NCBI GenBank assembly: GCA_002315915.1
Contig: DCIB01000010.1
Location: 1-16,300 of the forward strand
DNA from: Caryophanales bacterium UBA1737
GTDB lineage: Bacteria; Bacillota_I; Bacilli_A; ML615J-28; CAG-313
DNA: 16,300 nucleotides
Direction of reading: 5' to 3'
Shown here piece by piece: positions 7,060 through 15,787 of this stretch. Position numbers and translations under genes: made by a program. Below the pieces are notes generated by a model that did not search any database, was not told the origin of the DNA, and was given only the letters and a program-made list of their open reading frames with translations. Each line of letters starts with the position of its first letter. Position 1 is the first letter of the stretch.

Positions 7060-8319
7060 TTAATCCTCATTCTTTATATAAGATAAATCTTTACCTAAAG
7101 TTTCTTTAACTTTAAATAATATTATTAATGCGGAAACTATTGCACAAGGAATTATAATTATCATTGACGCAATAGTTAATCCAATTAACTTAATTAATAT
7201 AAATTCTAAAGTGACTCCACCAATCATTCCAAGCATCATTAAAAAATTAGATCCGGTTAATACTGTAGAACGATAATTAGTTGGTACATTTTCAATAAAT
7301 AAAAATGATATATAATCACCCATTATCCAATAAGAGCCTAGATATATACCATTTAAGAATCCTATAATATACGGATTTACATGATTTATAACACACAAAA
7401 TAAATACTAAAAACCCTAATGATACATTAAATCCACAAGTAACTACTACTTTTTTTCTACCAAATTTATCTGCTATAAATCCTGCAATAAAACTTAACAC
7501 TGCATATACAATAGGATAAATATATAATGCTTTTGTAACATCACTTGTAGACATACCATTACTAGACATTAAACTTTCAACAAACATATAGGCAGCCATA
7601 GAACATAAACCGTAAAATACATAAGCAAGAATAGATATTCTTAATGTTTTATGTTGCATTATATATTTCATTGATTCTTTAATTGATATTTTGTCATCAT
7701 GTTTTATTTCTTTACTTTTATCAAATACATTTGACTCTTTTAAGAAAATTAAAAGAAAAATTATAACAATAATAGATAATATAATAGGACCAATAAATAC
7801 ATTACGCCATAATGTATCATCATTTTTCATTACAAATTCTCTTAATAATGGTATACATATAAGTCCTAATATACCAAAAGATTTAATTATTCCAAATGTT
7901 TTTGCTGAATTAGAATTATTAACTGTTTCTAAAACATAAATCATTTGAATATCATTTTGCATAAACATATTAATAAGAGCAAGTCCTATTGCGTATAACG
8001 CAAAATTAATAGAACTTCTAAATAATAAAAAACCTATTAATATACCTATTACATTAATTATTATTATAGTTTTTCTTCCTATTTTATCTGCAAGTGGTTT
8101 ATATAATAAACCAAATATATATACAGATGAACATAGTAAACTTATAATTGAATATTTAATTACTCCATCATCATAAGATGTAGTGTCATTTACAAAGAAT
8201 TCATTTATTACAGAAGATTGAATAAAAGTAGGTATATTACTACCTAATTCACATACAAAACGTAATAGAATCATTGTAAATGTAAAAATAATTAAATATA
8301 ACTTTTTATTTTTAATCAT
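7060..8319 (-). CDS. MFS transporter, sugar-permease-like, within the glycosidase operon
   Basis: This 419-residue protein has about 12 hydrophobic helices and both copies of the MFS motif A (ADKIGRK at 77-83 and ADKFGRK at 283-289), which gives the usual 6+6 arrangement. The central loop (about 195-220) is charged. It lies between two glycosidase genes, 5 bases from the upstream one and 2 from the downstream one, so it most likely imports the oligosaccharide or glycoside they cleave. It is recognisably paralogous to the 487-residue permease at 10017-11480: NDIQMIYVLE (122-131) matches NDVQVMYIME, and WRNVFIGPI matches WRNVLFIPV. No clear Shine-Dalgarno sequence precedes the ATG; the upstream bases read ATTTATTTAACTAAACAAT. 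Translation may depend on coupling to the glycosidase upstream. The substrate is unknown. Confidence 0.9.
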   Translation of the reverse strand: MIKNKKLYLIIFTFTMILLRFVCELGSNIPTFIQSSVINEFFVNDTTSYDDGVIKYSIISLLCSSVYIFGLLYKPLADKIGRKTIIIINVIGILIGFLLFRSSINFALYAIGLALINMFMQNDIQMIYVLETVNNSNSAKTFGIIKSFGILGLICIPLLREFVMKNDDTLWRNVFIGPIILSIIVIIFLLIFLKESNVFDKSKEIKHDDKISIKESMKYIMQHKTLRISILAYVFYGLCSMAAYMFVESLMSSNGMSTSDVTKALYIYPIVYAVLSFIAGFIADKFGRKKVVVTCGFNVSLGFLVFILCVINHVNPYIIGFLNGIYLGSYWIMGDYISFLFIENVPTNYRSTVLTGSNFLMMLGMIGGVTLEFILIKLIGLTIASMIIIIPCAIVSALIILFKVKETLGKDLSYIKNED

Positions 8320-8324
8320 ATTGT

Positions 8325-9920
8325 TTAGTTAAATAAATTTAATTTCACTCTTAAAATACTAGGTTTTAAACAAAGTAAGAATTCTTCATCACCATTAAGT
8401 ATTCTTGTTGTTTTAAATTCATTATCTTTAAAATAACCTTCTTCTATTGATAAATATTCTAAATAAGGTAATTTATTATCTAAAGATACAAAATTACTCA
8501 TTGATCCATATCCTAAAATATAGAAATATTCATTATCTTTCCATATTAATGTGGCAGAATCTTTACATTTACCAAAAGGAATAAATGTTGTTTTAAATCT
8601 TACATTATCAAAATCTTTAGTATTAACTATTTTTCCTTTTTCTTTTGCAAAACATTCAATTTTATTTGTACCATATTGATTTAATATAGATGGTAATGCA
8701 TCACTTAATAATTTATTAATTATACTGTATAATTCAACATCTTGAGGATAATACTTATGAGAATCAACACTAAATCCAAGCATCCAAGCAAATCTAGATA
8801 AATCAACCTTCGGTTGATTAAAAATATCTTCTATTCCAAATGCTGCATAACATATTCCATTATAATGACCAACTATTTTTAATTGTCTGGCCACCATTTT
8901 GGAACAAATTTTAGATTCAGGAATATATATTGGATTATTATATTTAGAGAATTTATCGCATATTCCAAAGAAATCATATAAATAAATATCTGGAGAATAA
9001 TAATCAATTTTAGGAGCATTATACATCCATATTTCCATCATAGAAGATATAGGCCCTCCATTAGGATACATACCTGCTTTAGAACATTTAGAATCAAGCC
9101 AGCAATTAACTCCCATTGGAAGAGGATATACTTTTTTACCACATTCTGTAATATAACCTACATATTTTGAAATATAATATGCTGTAAATACCTCATGAGC
9201 ATTATTTTTAAATATATTTTCCCAAGTATCAGGTTTAGAAAAATCAACTCTTAACTTTTTATCTATGGTATCTTTTCTTACTTCTAAATATTTTAGTAAT
9301 GAATATGGAACATTTTCATTATACAATTCTAAAGATTTAGATGAATAATCAAAATCTTTTCCTAAAAAACCAGTTTCATTTTCTACTTGAACAGTTATTA
9401 CTGTATGAGATGTATCAAATTCTTTGAAATATTCCATTAACGCAGTAAAAGCTTTTGCATCTGCATGCATTGTTTCTTCACAAAATGGCGAAAGTGTAGT
9501 ATATGACATATCCATTAAAACATTTTTTCTTATATATTGTGTTTTACCTTTTATAAGTTCTACTCTTTTAAAACGATTATAATTTTCTTTAACCCAATTA
9601 GGAGCATAACTCATTGCAGCATTTTTCCATGATCCAAACCATAAAATGCCTAGTTTTAAATTATGTTTTATTGCACAATCTAAAATATCTTTCACGTAAT
9701 CATAATTAAACTTACCTTCAATAGGTTCAAATTGTTGCCATGTAATTGGCAATAATACACTATTTAAGTTAATAGATTCTAGTTTTTCTAATATAGGATC
9801 TAAATAATCGATATTTGAACTAGAAGAATTATGTATTTCTCCTGCGATCATAAAAAAAGGTTTATCATCGACATATAATACCTTTTTATTATTTAATACT
9901 TTAATTGATGGAATACTCAT
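8325..9920 (-). CDS. GH35-like clan GH-A glycoside hydrolase (beta-galactosidase-like)
   Basis: This 531-residue cytoplasmic enzyme opens with the GH35/GH42-type strand FFMIAGEIHN (22-31). It carries the acid/base motif VQVENETG (177-184; E182 follows Asn as in clan GH-A), and the likely nucleophile is in IYIPES (331-336, E335). LPITWQQFEPIEGKF (57-71) is the usual segment of beta-galactosidase-type barrels. The C-terminal ~140 residues are beta-rich and look like the domain (DUF5597-type) attached to GH35-like enzymes in gut bacteria. No signal peptide is seen. AAGGAG lies 6-7 bases before the ATG. It is the first gene of the four-gene operon. I see no well-spaced promoter in 9921-9983, only TATA-rich sequence, so the promoter remains unassigned. 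The substrate is inferred to be a beta-linked glycoside. Confidence 0.83.
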   Translation of the reverse strand: MSIPSIKVLNNKKVLYVDDKPFFMIAGEIHNSSSSNIDYLDPILEKLESINLNSVLLPITWQQFEPIEGKFNYDYVKDILDCAIKHNLKLGILWFGSWKNAAMSYAPNWVKENYNRFKRVELIKGKTQYIRKNVLMDMSYTTLSPFCEETMHADAKAFTALMEYFKEFDTSHTVITVQVENETGFLGKDFDYSSKSLELYNENVPYSLLKYLEVRKDTIDKKLRVDFSKPDTWENIFKNNAHEVFTAYYISKYVGYITECGKKVYPLPMGVNCWLDSKCSKAGMYPNGGPISSMMEIWMYNAPKIDYYSPDIYLYDFFGICDKFSKYNNPIYIPESKICSKMVARQLKIVGHYNGICYAAFGIEDIFNQPKVDLSRFAWMLGFSVDSHKYYPQDVELYSIINKLLSDALPSILNQYGTNKIECFAKEKGKIVNTKDFDNVRFKTTFIPFGKCKDSATLIWKDNEYFYILGYGSMSNFVSLDNKLPYLEYLSIEEGYFKDNEFKTTRILNGDEEFLLCLKPSILRVKLNLFN

Positions 9921-9983
9921 ATTTTTTCTCCTTAATTATATATATAATAACATAAATTTGAGTAATATTCTTTTATAAAGTTG

Positions 9984-10014
9984 AAAAAAATGGTGTGTAT
10001 AAACACACCATTTT
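9984..10014 (-). terminator. Intrinsic terminator of the upstream MFS gene
   Basis: The perfect 8-bp stem TGGTGTGT/ACACACCA (9991-9998 with 10003-10010) has a four-base loop. It is flanked by AAAA and, on the minus strand, followed by a run of seven T. It begins two bases beyond the stop codon of the 487-residue permease and insulates it from the glycosidase operon. Confidence 0.9.
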
Positions 10015-10016
10015 AA

Positions 10017-11480
10017 TTAATCCCATTCACATCCAGTGACTGTTTCCATATTAACATCTTTAGTTTCTTTAATTTTAAAGATAACAATTAATAAAGATGC
10101 AAGCATAAATGGAACAAATAAACATAAGCAAGTAACCCATGTATCAAATTGTAATAAGTTACCTACTATTACACCAATATAACCAAATGCTCCACCAAAT
10201 GCACCCATTAAACTCATTGCACCCATTACTGATGCACGAAGTTCAGTAGGTGAAGATTCTGCAGACATAGTTAAATATACTATATCAGAGAAACTCCATA
10301 GAGCACCAATACATAATCCATACATTATACCTGCAAATATAGGTCCTAAATGGAATAAATACATTCCACCAATCCAAAGTAAGAATGTTACAAATGTAAT
10401 AATACCAAATGAGATACATGCAGGACGTCTTCCCCATTTATCGGCAATAAATCCATTAAAGAATGTAAATAATGCATTAAATAATGGATATACAATAATA
10501 AATGTATCAACCATTTCAGCATCATTTAATCCAAAGTATGAAATAGATTCATAATATCCAGTAAATCCAGTACATCCAAAGTATAATGCAGCAACAATAG
10601 CAATCCAAGTTAATTGTTTATGTTTAAAAATAAACTTAAACGCATTAAATACACCACCTTGTTGTTTTTTAGCATCTTCTTTTTCTTTGATACGTTCTTC
10701 ATCAGACTTCTTTAAATATGCAATCCTTTCATTTAAGAATACTGGTGTTTCACGAGTCATAAATATAGATAATAATCCAATAACAATACCAAATACTACT
10801 GGAATAAATAAAACATTACGCCAAGAGCCATTTACTAATTCTCCAGCTTGACTATCAATAAATATTGAACGATATACTCCTAATAATGATACACTTGCAA
10901 GAGCAATAGCTTTAGTAATACCACAAAGTTTTGCACGATGTTGAGAAGGTGCAGCTTCCATAATATACATTACTTGGACATCATTAGATTTAACTAATGA
11001 TATTAATACAACACCAACTAAATATACAGGAATAGAACCCTTTGGAGCACACATAATAACAGCCATACCAACAGCCATTATGCAAGTATTAATTACTAGG
11101 AATAATTTTCTACCAAGTTTATCTGCAAGAGCCTTATAAAAAGGTAAAACAAGCATAGAAACATATCCAATCATTTCAATAACACCAAATTGACCTAGTG
11201 CTAAAGTATATGGATTTTCACCATCTAATTTTAATATTTCACGAATAGTTGGATATTTAATACCCATAAAATTACAAACAATATATGATTGTAATGAACT
11301 TTGTATTGAAGATGTTTGTTCATCAACAATATAAATTAATGATAATACAACAATTAAAATCCAAAAATAATTTTTTGGAGTAGGTTTAGCAGCTGATTTT
11401 TCAAGTCTTGTTAATTCAAGCTTTTCTTTTTCATGACGTTTATTTACTTGTTCAGCTGTTTCAACTTTACATTTAGCCAT
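10017..11480 (-). CDS. MFS transporter, sugar-permease-like, monocistronic
   Basis: This 487-residue protein has about 12 transmembrane helices, a charged cytoplasmic N-terminal extension of about 36 residues, and a long charged central loop (about 242-280, rich in Lys/Glu). Motif A occurs twice (ADKLGRK at 119-125 and ADKWGRR at 346-352). The sequence is related throughout to the smaller permease at 7060-8319 and aligns collinearly with it around NDVQVMYIME (166-175), SWRNVLFIPV (219-228) and the second motif A. The start is supported by AAAGGAGAA upstream. Its own promoter and terminator suggest expression separate from the glycosidase operon. It is probably a transporter for a carbohydrate or glycoside used by the neighbouring enzymes. 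The family is firm, the substrate unknown. Confidence 0.9.
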   Translation of the reverse strand: MAKCKVETAEQVNKRHEKEKLELTRLEKSAAKPTPKNYFWILIVVLSLIYIVDEQTSSIQSSLQSYIVCNFMGIKYPTIREILKLDGENPYTLALGQFGVIEMIGYVSMLVLPFYKALADKLGRKLFLVINTCIMAVGMAVIMCAPKGSIPVYLVGVVLISLVKSNDVQVMYIMEAAPSQHRAKLCGITKAIALASVSLLGVYRSIFIDSQAGELVNGSWRNVLFIPVVFGIVIGLLSIFMTRETPVFLNERIAYLKKSDEERIKEKEDAKKQQGGVFNAFKFIFKHKQLTWIAIVAALYFGCTGFTGYYESISYFGLNDAEMVDTFIIVYPLFNALFTFFNGFIADKWGRRPACISFGIITFVTFLLWIGGMYLFHLGPIFAGIMYGLCIGALWSFSDIVYLTMSAESSPTELRASVMGAMSLMGAFGGAFGYIGVIVGNLLQFDTWVTCLCLFVPFMLASLLIVIFKIKETKDVNMETVTGCEWD

Positions 11481-11516
11481 TAATAATTCTCCTTTAGTAT
11501 ATATCTATACATATAA

Positions 11517-11547
11517 ATTATAGTATATTTAATATAAAAAATATCAA
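11517..11547 (-). promoter_or_regulatory. Candidate promoter of the 487-residue MFS gene
   Basis: On the minus strand TTGATA (11547-11542) and a perfect TATAAT (11522-11517) are separated by 19 bases, slightly longer than ideal. Transcription would start near 11510, about 30 bases before the ATG. The whole 11481-11625 divergent region is extremely AT-rich, so chance matches are easy. Confidence 0.45.
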
Positions 11548-11570
11548 AATATTATAAACTAATTCAAAAG

Positions 11571-11601
11571 TTAATATATAAATTATATAAAATGATATAA
11601 T
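11571..11601 (+). promoter_or_regulatory. Candidate promoter of the MATE gene
   Basis: A perfect -10 box TATAAT lies at 11596-11601, about 25 bases before the MATE start codon. No good -35 box is found; TTAATA (11571-11576) at 19 bases is the best available. The region also contains the promoter for the divergent MFS gene on the other strand. Confidence 0.35.
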
Positions 11602-11625
11602 ATTTTAGATTTAGGTATTTATTAT

Positions 11626-12969
11626 ATGAAAAACTATGAAATAGATTTAACGAGTTCTAAAAATTTGTTAAAAAACATTATACATGTAAGCTTACCATTA
11701 ATGTTATCTGGTATATTACAATTATTATACAATGCTGCTGATTTAATAGTGTGTGGTAAATTTGGATCAGAACATTCTGTTGCAGCAATTGGATCAACAA
11801 TGAGCTTAGTAGGCTTATTTTTAAATTTATTTATAGGTCTAAGTGTTGGTGCTAACATTGAAATGGCTAAATATTATGGACTAAATAATCAAGAACAAGG
11901 TAAGAAAGTATGCTATACATCCATAATATATGCTCTTATTTTTGGTATATTAATAGCAACAATAGGTATAACATTCTCAAGAAGAATACTTGAATGGATG
12001 GGCTCTACTAGTGATGTAATTGATTTATCTACAGACTATTTAAGTATATTATTCTTAGCAGCACCATTTTCTTTAATATTTAATTTTGGATCTTCTATAT
12101 TAAGAGCAACAGGAGATTCAAAAAGATCTTTTATCTATCTTGCTGTATCTGGAATAGTAAATGTATTATTAAATTTAATATTAGTAATTTATTTTAATTT
12201 AGATGTTAAGGGTGTTGCGATAGCAACAGCAGTTTCTCAATTTTTATCAGCATTACTTGTAGTTATCGCATTAAGAAAAAATAAAGGATTTGTTTATTTT
12301 AGATTTACAGAAATAAAATTTGACAAATATGAAGGAAAAGAAATATTAAGAATAGGAATTCCTTCTGGACTTCAAAGTGTAGTATTTTCTATATCCAATG
12401 TAATGCTTCAATCTAGTATTAATAGTTTAGGAACACTAGCTATGGATGGTGCTGGGGCAGCTAATTCATTAGAAGGATTTATCTACACTTCAATGAACGC
12501 AATAACACAATCTGAAATGCCTTTTATTTCTGCTAATAAAGCAGTAAATAATAAAAAGAATATTATTAAAACAATGTTTATTTCATTAATAATTATAGTT
12601 ATTATTAATTTAGTACTCGGTGGAACAATATTTTTGTTTAAAGATTCACTATTATCATTATATTTAAATAATATTGAAAGTAAACAAATGGCTATAGGAC
12701 ATTTAACTAGCGTAATAATAGTTTATTTCTTATGTGGATGGTGTGAAGTATTTAGTTTTGGTCAAAGAGCAATCGGATATTCAACTATTCCAATGATTGT
12801 TTCAGTATTCACAATATGTGGATATCGATTATTACATATATTCTTTGTATTTCCATTAGAAGCATACCATTCATTAGGAGGATTAATGCTTTGTTATCCG
12901 CTTTCTTGGGGCATATCACTTATATTTCATTTTTTATGTTTTATTATTTTATTTAAAAATAAAGTTTAA
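11626..12969 (+). CDS. MATE-family multidrug efflux transporter
   Basis: This 447-residue membrane protein has about 12 helices in two MATE halves. The first half shows the family pattern LPLMLSGILQLLYNAADLIV (23-42) with GSEHSVAAIG (47-56), and RATGDSKRS (160-168) is the conserved MATE loop. The length is normal for the NorM/DinF group. These proteins export cationic drugs or metabolites using a Na+ or H+ gradient. It is the only plus-strand gene in the window, divergent from the MFS gene and convergent with the DMT transporter. The ribosome binding site is poor (AGATTTAGGT), so the start is chosen mainly from the homologous N-terminus. The substrate is not predictable. Confidence 0.92.
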   Translation: MKNYEIDLTSSKNLLKNIIHVSLPLMLSGILQLLYNAADLIVCGKFGSEHSVAAIGSTMSLVGLFLNLFIGLSVGANIEMAKYYGLNNQEQGKKVCYTSIIYALIFGILIATIGITFSRRILEWMGSTSDVIDLSTDYLSILFLAAPFSLIFNFGSSILRATGDSKRSFIYLAVSGIVNVLLNLILVIYFNLDVKGVAIATAVSQFLSALLVVIALRKNKGFVYFRFTEIKFDKYEGKEILRIGIPSGLQSVVFSISNVMLQSSINSLGTLAMDGAGAANSLEGFIYTSMNAITQSEMPFISANKAVNNKKNIIKTMFISLIIIVIINLVLGGTIFLFKDSLLSLYLNNIESKQMAIGHLTSVIIVYFLCGWCEVFSFGQRAIGYSTIPMIVSVFTICGYRLLHIFFVFPLEAYHSLGGLMLCYPLSWGISLIFHFLCFIILFKNKV

Positions 12970-12994
12970 AAGGGCGTGTATTACACGCCCTTTT
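12968..12994. terminator. Bidirectional intrinsic terminator between convergent genes
   Basis: AAAAGGGCGTGT (12968-12979) and ACACGCCCTTTT (12983-12994) form a perfect 12-bp inverted repeat with a 3-base loop and a GC-rich core. It is flanked by A on one side and T on the other, so it works in both directions. It lies immediately after the MATE stop and 10 bases beyond the stop of the convergent DMT transporter. Confidence 0.92.
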
Positions 12995-13004
12995 CTATTT
13001 ATAA

Positions 13005-13910
13005 TTAAATTGATTTTGCAATCGAATTTAAAATCATACCAACAATCATTAAAACAAATACAACCCATACAACTTTTGGAAACTTTTTCTTTTTAATTAT
13101 TGCTTGACATAAAGTAAGTATTACAAATTGACTTGCTATAATAACATTAACAACTGCAATATTTGTACCAGGTAATCCATTAACTGTTAAACGAGTAATA
13201 AATACTGTTACATTAACTATTGCTCCTAAAAACATAAATAATAAAGATTTAGAATCAATATTTTTAATTTCTTTATAATCTTTATTAAATATACAAATTA
13301 TAATTCCAACAAATACTACTATTAACATTGTATAAAATGTTAATAATTCTACAGGAATATCTTTAATCCATAATGAACCTGCTATTGTATAAATAGAACC
13401 AATTATACATGCAATAGATTCAATTAAAACCCATATTCTTGTAGTACCTTCATTCATTTTTTTATTAGTAGCAATTAGTGTTGATCCACCTACAATACTA
13501 CATAATCCAACTATATATACAATTATAGATATGCTACTATTAGGATTAACAGATGATGAAAAGCTAAATATTATTGTCCAAATATTAGCACAAAACAAAA
13601 ACATTGTTTCAGTAAAACAAGAAAATGCGTCAATATTTGATTTTTTCATTGCAAGAAAGTAACAAAACCAGTTAAAACATTGTGTAATTCCAAAAAATAT
13701 AACTATTAAAAATTCTTCTTTAGAAGAAAATTTAAATAACATATCAATATGTCCTGTAAATGCTGCATATACAAGATATAAGATACAACAAATAGATGCT
13801 TTAATTGTAGTTACTAAATAACCACTTAATTTACCACTTGCTATTTTATCAAATACAGTATTTAATAAAAATAATATTAAACAACAAATGGCGGGAAATA
13901 TATAATCCAT
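13005..13910 (-). CDS. DMT-superfamily transporter (EamA-like)
   Basis: This 301-residue, very hydrophobic protein has about ten transmembrane segments in two five-helix halves separated by a short polar loop near 150-158. That is the size and layout of EamA-type drug/metabolite transporters. The clearest family-like stretch is near the end (LPGTNIAVVNVIIASQFVIL, from about 245), where EamA proteins carry a conserved helix, and a basic loop IIKKKKFPK precedes the last helix. It starts 3 bases after the carboxylesterase stop and is surely co-transcribed with it. The nearest AGGAG is 14 bases before the ATG, further than usual. The transported compound is unknown; pairing with an esterase hints at a small organic metabolite. 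Confidence 0.78.
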   Translation of the reverse strand: MDYIFPAICCLILFLLNTVFDKIASGKLSGYLVTTIKASICCILYLVYAAFTGHIDMLFKFSSKEEFLIVIFFGITQCFNWFCYFLAMKKSNIDAFSCFTETMFLFCANIWTIIFSFSSSVNPNSSISIIVYIVGLCSIVGGSTLIATNKKMNEGTTRIWVLIESIACIIGSIYTIAGSLWIKDIPVELLTFYTMLIVVFVGIIICIFNKDYKEIKNIDSKSLLFMFLGAIVNVTVFITRLTVNGLPGTNIAVVNVIIASQFVILTLCQAIIKKKKFPKVVWVVFVLMIVGMILNSIAKSI

Positions 13911-13913
13911 ATA

Positions 13914-15233
13914 TTATTTAGGATCTCCTGCAAAAGTATTTTTAATAAGTTTAAATGTATTTGGTTTTCCCATCTTAATTTTTTTATAATTAATACATAG
14001 ACACTTATTCTTTTTATTAGACCATTTAGGTAAATTATCTGAATTTGGATTACCATTCTTACAGAAATTTGCAATATAATCAATCATCATATTAGAAATT
14101 TCATAATCTTTAGAAGTATATGGTCTAAAACTAGATTTAAGAGTACCTAAAACATATCTTAAATCAGCAGAATGAAATGCTTGATTATTAGTACCTGGTG
14201 CATCACAATCAAAATAATATACATATCCTTTATTGTGATTAGCAAATTTATGTCCAATATATGCCATAATACCCGCAAACATATCACAATTAGTATAGCC
14301 AATCATATAATCTTTCTTTAAAGGATGTTTAATCAATTTATCAATATGATCAACTATTAAATCATCATCAATTACAGGCATAGTATTATAAGTATTATCT
14401 TTTCTATTTTGTTTGATTAATTCTAATGCGTCAAATATTTCTTTATCTGATAATTGTTTAAATTCATCAAAATTATTTACTTTAGCATATTTGAATAAAT
14501 CTAACCAATATTCTCTAGTATCTTTATAATATCTAGGTAAAGAAAATTTAGGAAAACATCCTCCACCGCTCATCATAATAGCTCTATTAAAATATTTATC
14601 AGCTTTATTAGATAAACATAAATATTGAATAGAAATAGCTCCTGCTGATTGACCAATAAGAGTAACATTATTTTGATCACCATAAAAATTATTAATATAT
14701 TTATTAATCCATATTAATGAAGTTAATTGATCATACAAACCAAAATTACCATCATGACCATATTTATTAAATATATCTTCATGTGTTAAATATCCAAATA
14801 CGCCTACACGATATTCAATACATACACATACAACACCACGTTTAGCATATTCAGCTCCATCAACATATGATTCAGAAATTGTCCCAGAATCAAATCCACC
14901 ACCATGAATATATACTAATACTGGATAATTACCTTTTTCTTTAGGAGAATAAATATTAAGTACTAAACAGTTCTCACTATAATTAAATGATAAACCATCT
15001 CTAAATTCACGATAATAAAACTTTCTTTCTGGTATTTCTAAATGTTGATAAAACTCTCTTTTTTGAGGACACCCATCACCAAATGATGTTGCATCAAAAT
15101 TATCATAAGAATTAACTAATTCAGGATATTCAAATCTTTTAGCTGTTGCATAAGGAATGCCTAAGAATTCATTACAGTATTCTTTATCATTATATTTAAA
15201 AGTACCAATTGATGTTTTAAATGTATTAATCAT
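13914..15233 (-). CDS. Type-B carboxylesterase (PnbA-like)
   Basis: This 439-residue alpha/beta-hydrolase of the carboxylesterase type-B family starts with GTFKYNDKEYCNEFLGIPYA (10-29) and has the conserved ENCLVLNIYSP (87-97), the oxyanion motif HGGGF (110-114), the nucleophile elbow GQSAG (195-199, S197) and a C-terminal HSADLRYVLGTL (354-365, H354). The acid residue is probably D317 in YTNCDMFAG, where most relatives have Glu. It is shorter than the usual 480-550 residues; several loops appear compact. No signal peptide is seen, so it is cytoplasmic. AAAGGA lies about 9 bases before the ATG. It is the first gene of a pair with the DMT transporter. Likely reactions are hydrolysis of carboxylic esters, including acyl groups on plant-derived compounds; the substrate is not determinable. 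Confidence 0.92.
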   Translation of the reverse strand: MINTFKTSIGTFKYNDKEYCNEFLGIPYATAKRFEYPELVNSYDNFDATSFGDGCPQKREFYQHLEIPERKFYYREFRDGLSFNYSENCLVLNIYSPKEKGNYPVLVYIHGGGFDSGTISESYVDGAEYAKRGVVCVCIEYRVGVFGYLTHEDIFNKYGHDGNFGLYDQLTSLIWINKYINNFYGDQNNVTLIGQSAGAISIQYLCLSNKADKYFNRAIMMSGGGCFPKFSLPRYYKDTREYWLDLFKYAKVNNFDEFKQLSDKEIFDALELIKQNRKDNTYNTMPVIDDDLIVDHIDKLIKHPLKKDYMIGYTNCDMFAGIMAYIGHKFANHNKGYVYYFDCDAPGTNNQAFHSADLRYVLGTLKSSFRPYTSKDYEISNMMIDYIANFCKNGNPNSDNLPKWSNKKNKCLCINYKKIKMGKPNTFKLIKNTFAGDPK

Positions 15234-15302
15234 AATATTTTTCCTTTAATCTTATATATATTATACTATTTATCAAAAAAATATTTCTATATAAAATGAA
15301 CA

Positions 15303-15773
15303 CTAATTTATTATTTTTTTAAGAATAGAAATGATGTTCGGTGAAGTTGGAGTTAACTTAACTCCTTTTTTTACAAGGTTAATAACATGTTTTGCTTTCT
15401 TTTCAATTTCCCTAACATCTTTATAAAAAGGAAGTATTAAATGATTACTACCAAGTGTATACTCACGTTCTATGTAATCTTCAGTTATTGGGAAAATATC
15501 TTGAATCAAAAAAACGCTTTGCTTATCATTAGGAAGTTTACAAATATAAATACCATCACACGGTTTATGAGCAGATATTTTGTTTGAAATTATTTCTTTA
15601 TACTTTTCAACTCTGCTTGAAAGTGGAATCATCCAATAAAATGTTTTATCATGACTAATATCTTTTACACAATAATAAAAAGGTCTATTCCCATCTTTAT
15701 TGTTTTTTAAAAAAGGATCTCCAACAAAATCAAAAAATGAATCTTTTACTATATAAAAACCATGTTCAACCAT
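15303..15773 (-). CDS. Type III toxin, ToxN/AbiQ superfamily, CptN-like endoribonuclease
   Basis: This 156-residue basic protein looks like the toxin of a CptIN-type type III toxin-antitoxin system. The central segment FYWMIPLSSRVEKYK (45-59) corresponds to the ToxN core YLAPLTSPKKW, with S52/S53 at the position of the ToxN active-site serine. VFLIQDIFPITEDYIEREYT (87-106) and the C-terminal helix EIEKKAKHVINLVKKG (122-137) fit CptN proteins as I recall them. Known members cut RNA, including their own repeat RNA, and are held inactive by the processed repeats. Two 45-nt repeats, a terminator and a promoter lie directly upstream on the same strand, which is the diagnostic arrangement. GAGGAG six bases before the ATG supports the start. 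No terminator is obvious after the stop. The family is known; the toxin activity here is inferred. Confidence 0.88.
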   Translation of the reverse strand: MVEHGFYIVKDSFFDFVGDPFLKNNKDGNRPFYYCVKDISHDKTFYWMIPLSSRVEKYKEIISNKISAHKPCDGIYICKLPNDKQSVFLIQDIFPITEDYIEREYTLGSNHLILPFYKDVREIEKKAKHVINLVKKGVKLTPTSPNIISILKKIIN

Positions 15774-15787
15774 AATTTACTCCTCAT

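Noticed and set aside
7691..7939. Plus-strand 82-residue open frame opposite the in-operon permease.
   Set aside because: It is antisense to a well-supported MFS gene and is explained by AT-rich composition.
9921..9983. Promoter for the glycosidase operon from the TATAAT near 9935.
   Set aside because: It would place the transcription start on the ribosome binding site, and no -35 box is present at a suitable distance; TATA repeats make chance matches likely.
11634..11858. Minus-strand 74-residue open frame opposite the MATE gene.
   Set aside because: It is antisense to conserved MATE motifs and has no RBS.
11626..12969. The lone plus-strand MATE gene as a recent mobile insertion.
   Set aside because: No transposase, terminal inverted repeats, target duplication or composition change was seen around it; it has ordinary promoter and terminator surroundings.
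13877..14083. Minus-strand 68-residue open frame overlapping the carboxylesterase 3' end.
   Set aside because: It is in another frame of a conserved esterase and runs into the start of the DMT gene; the product is low-complexity.
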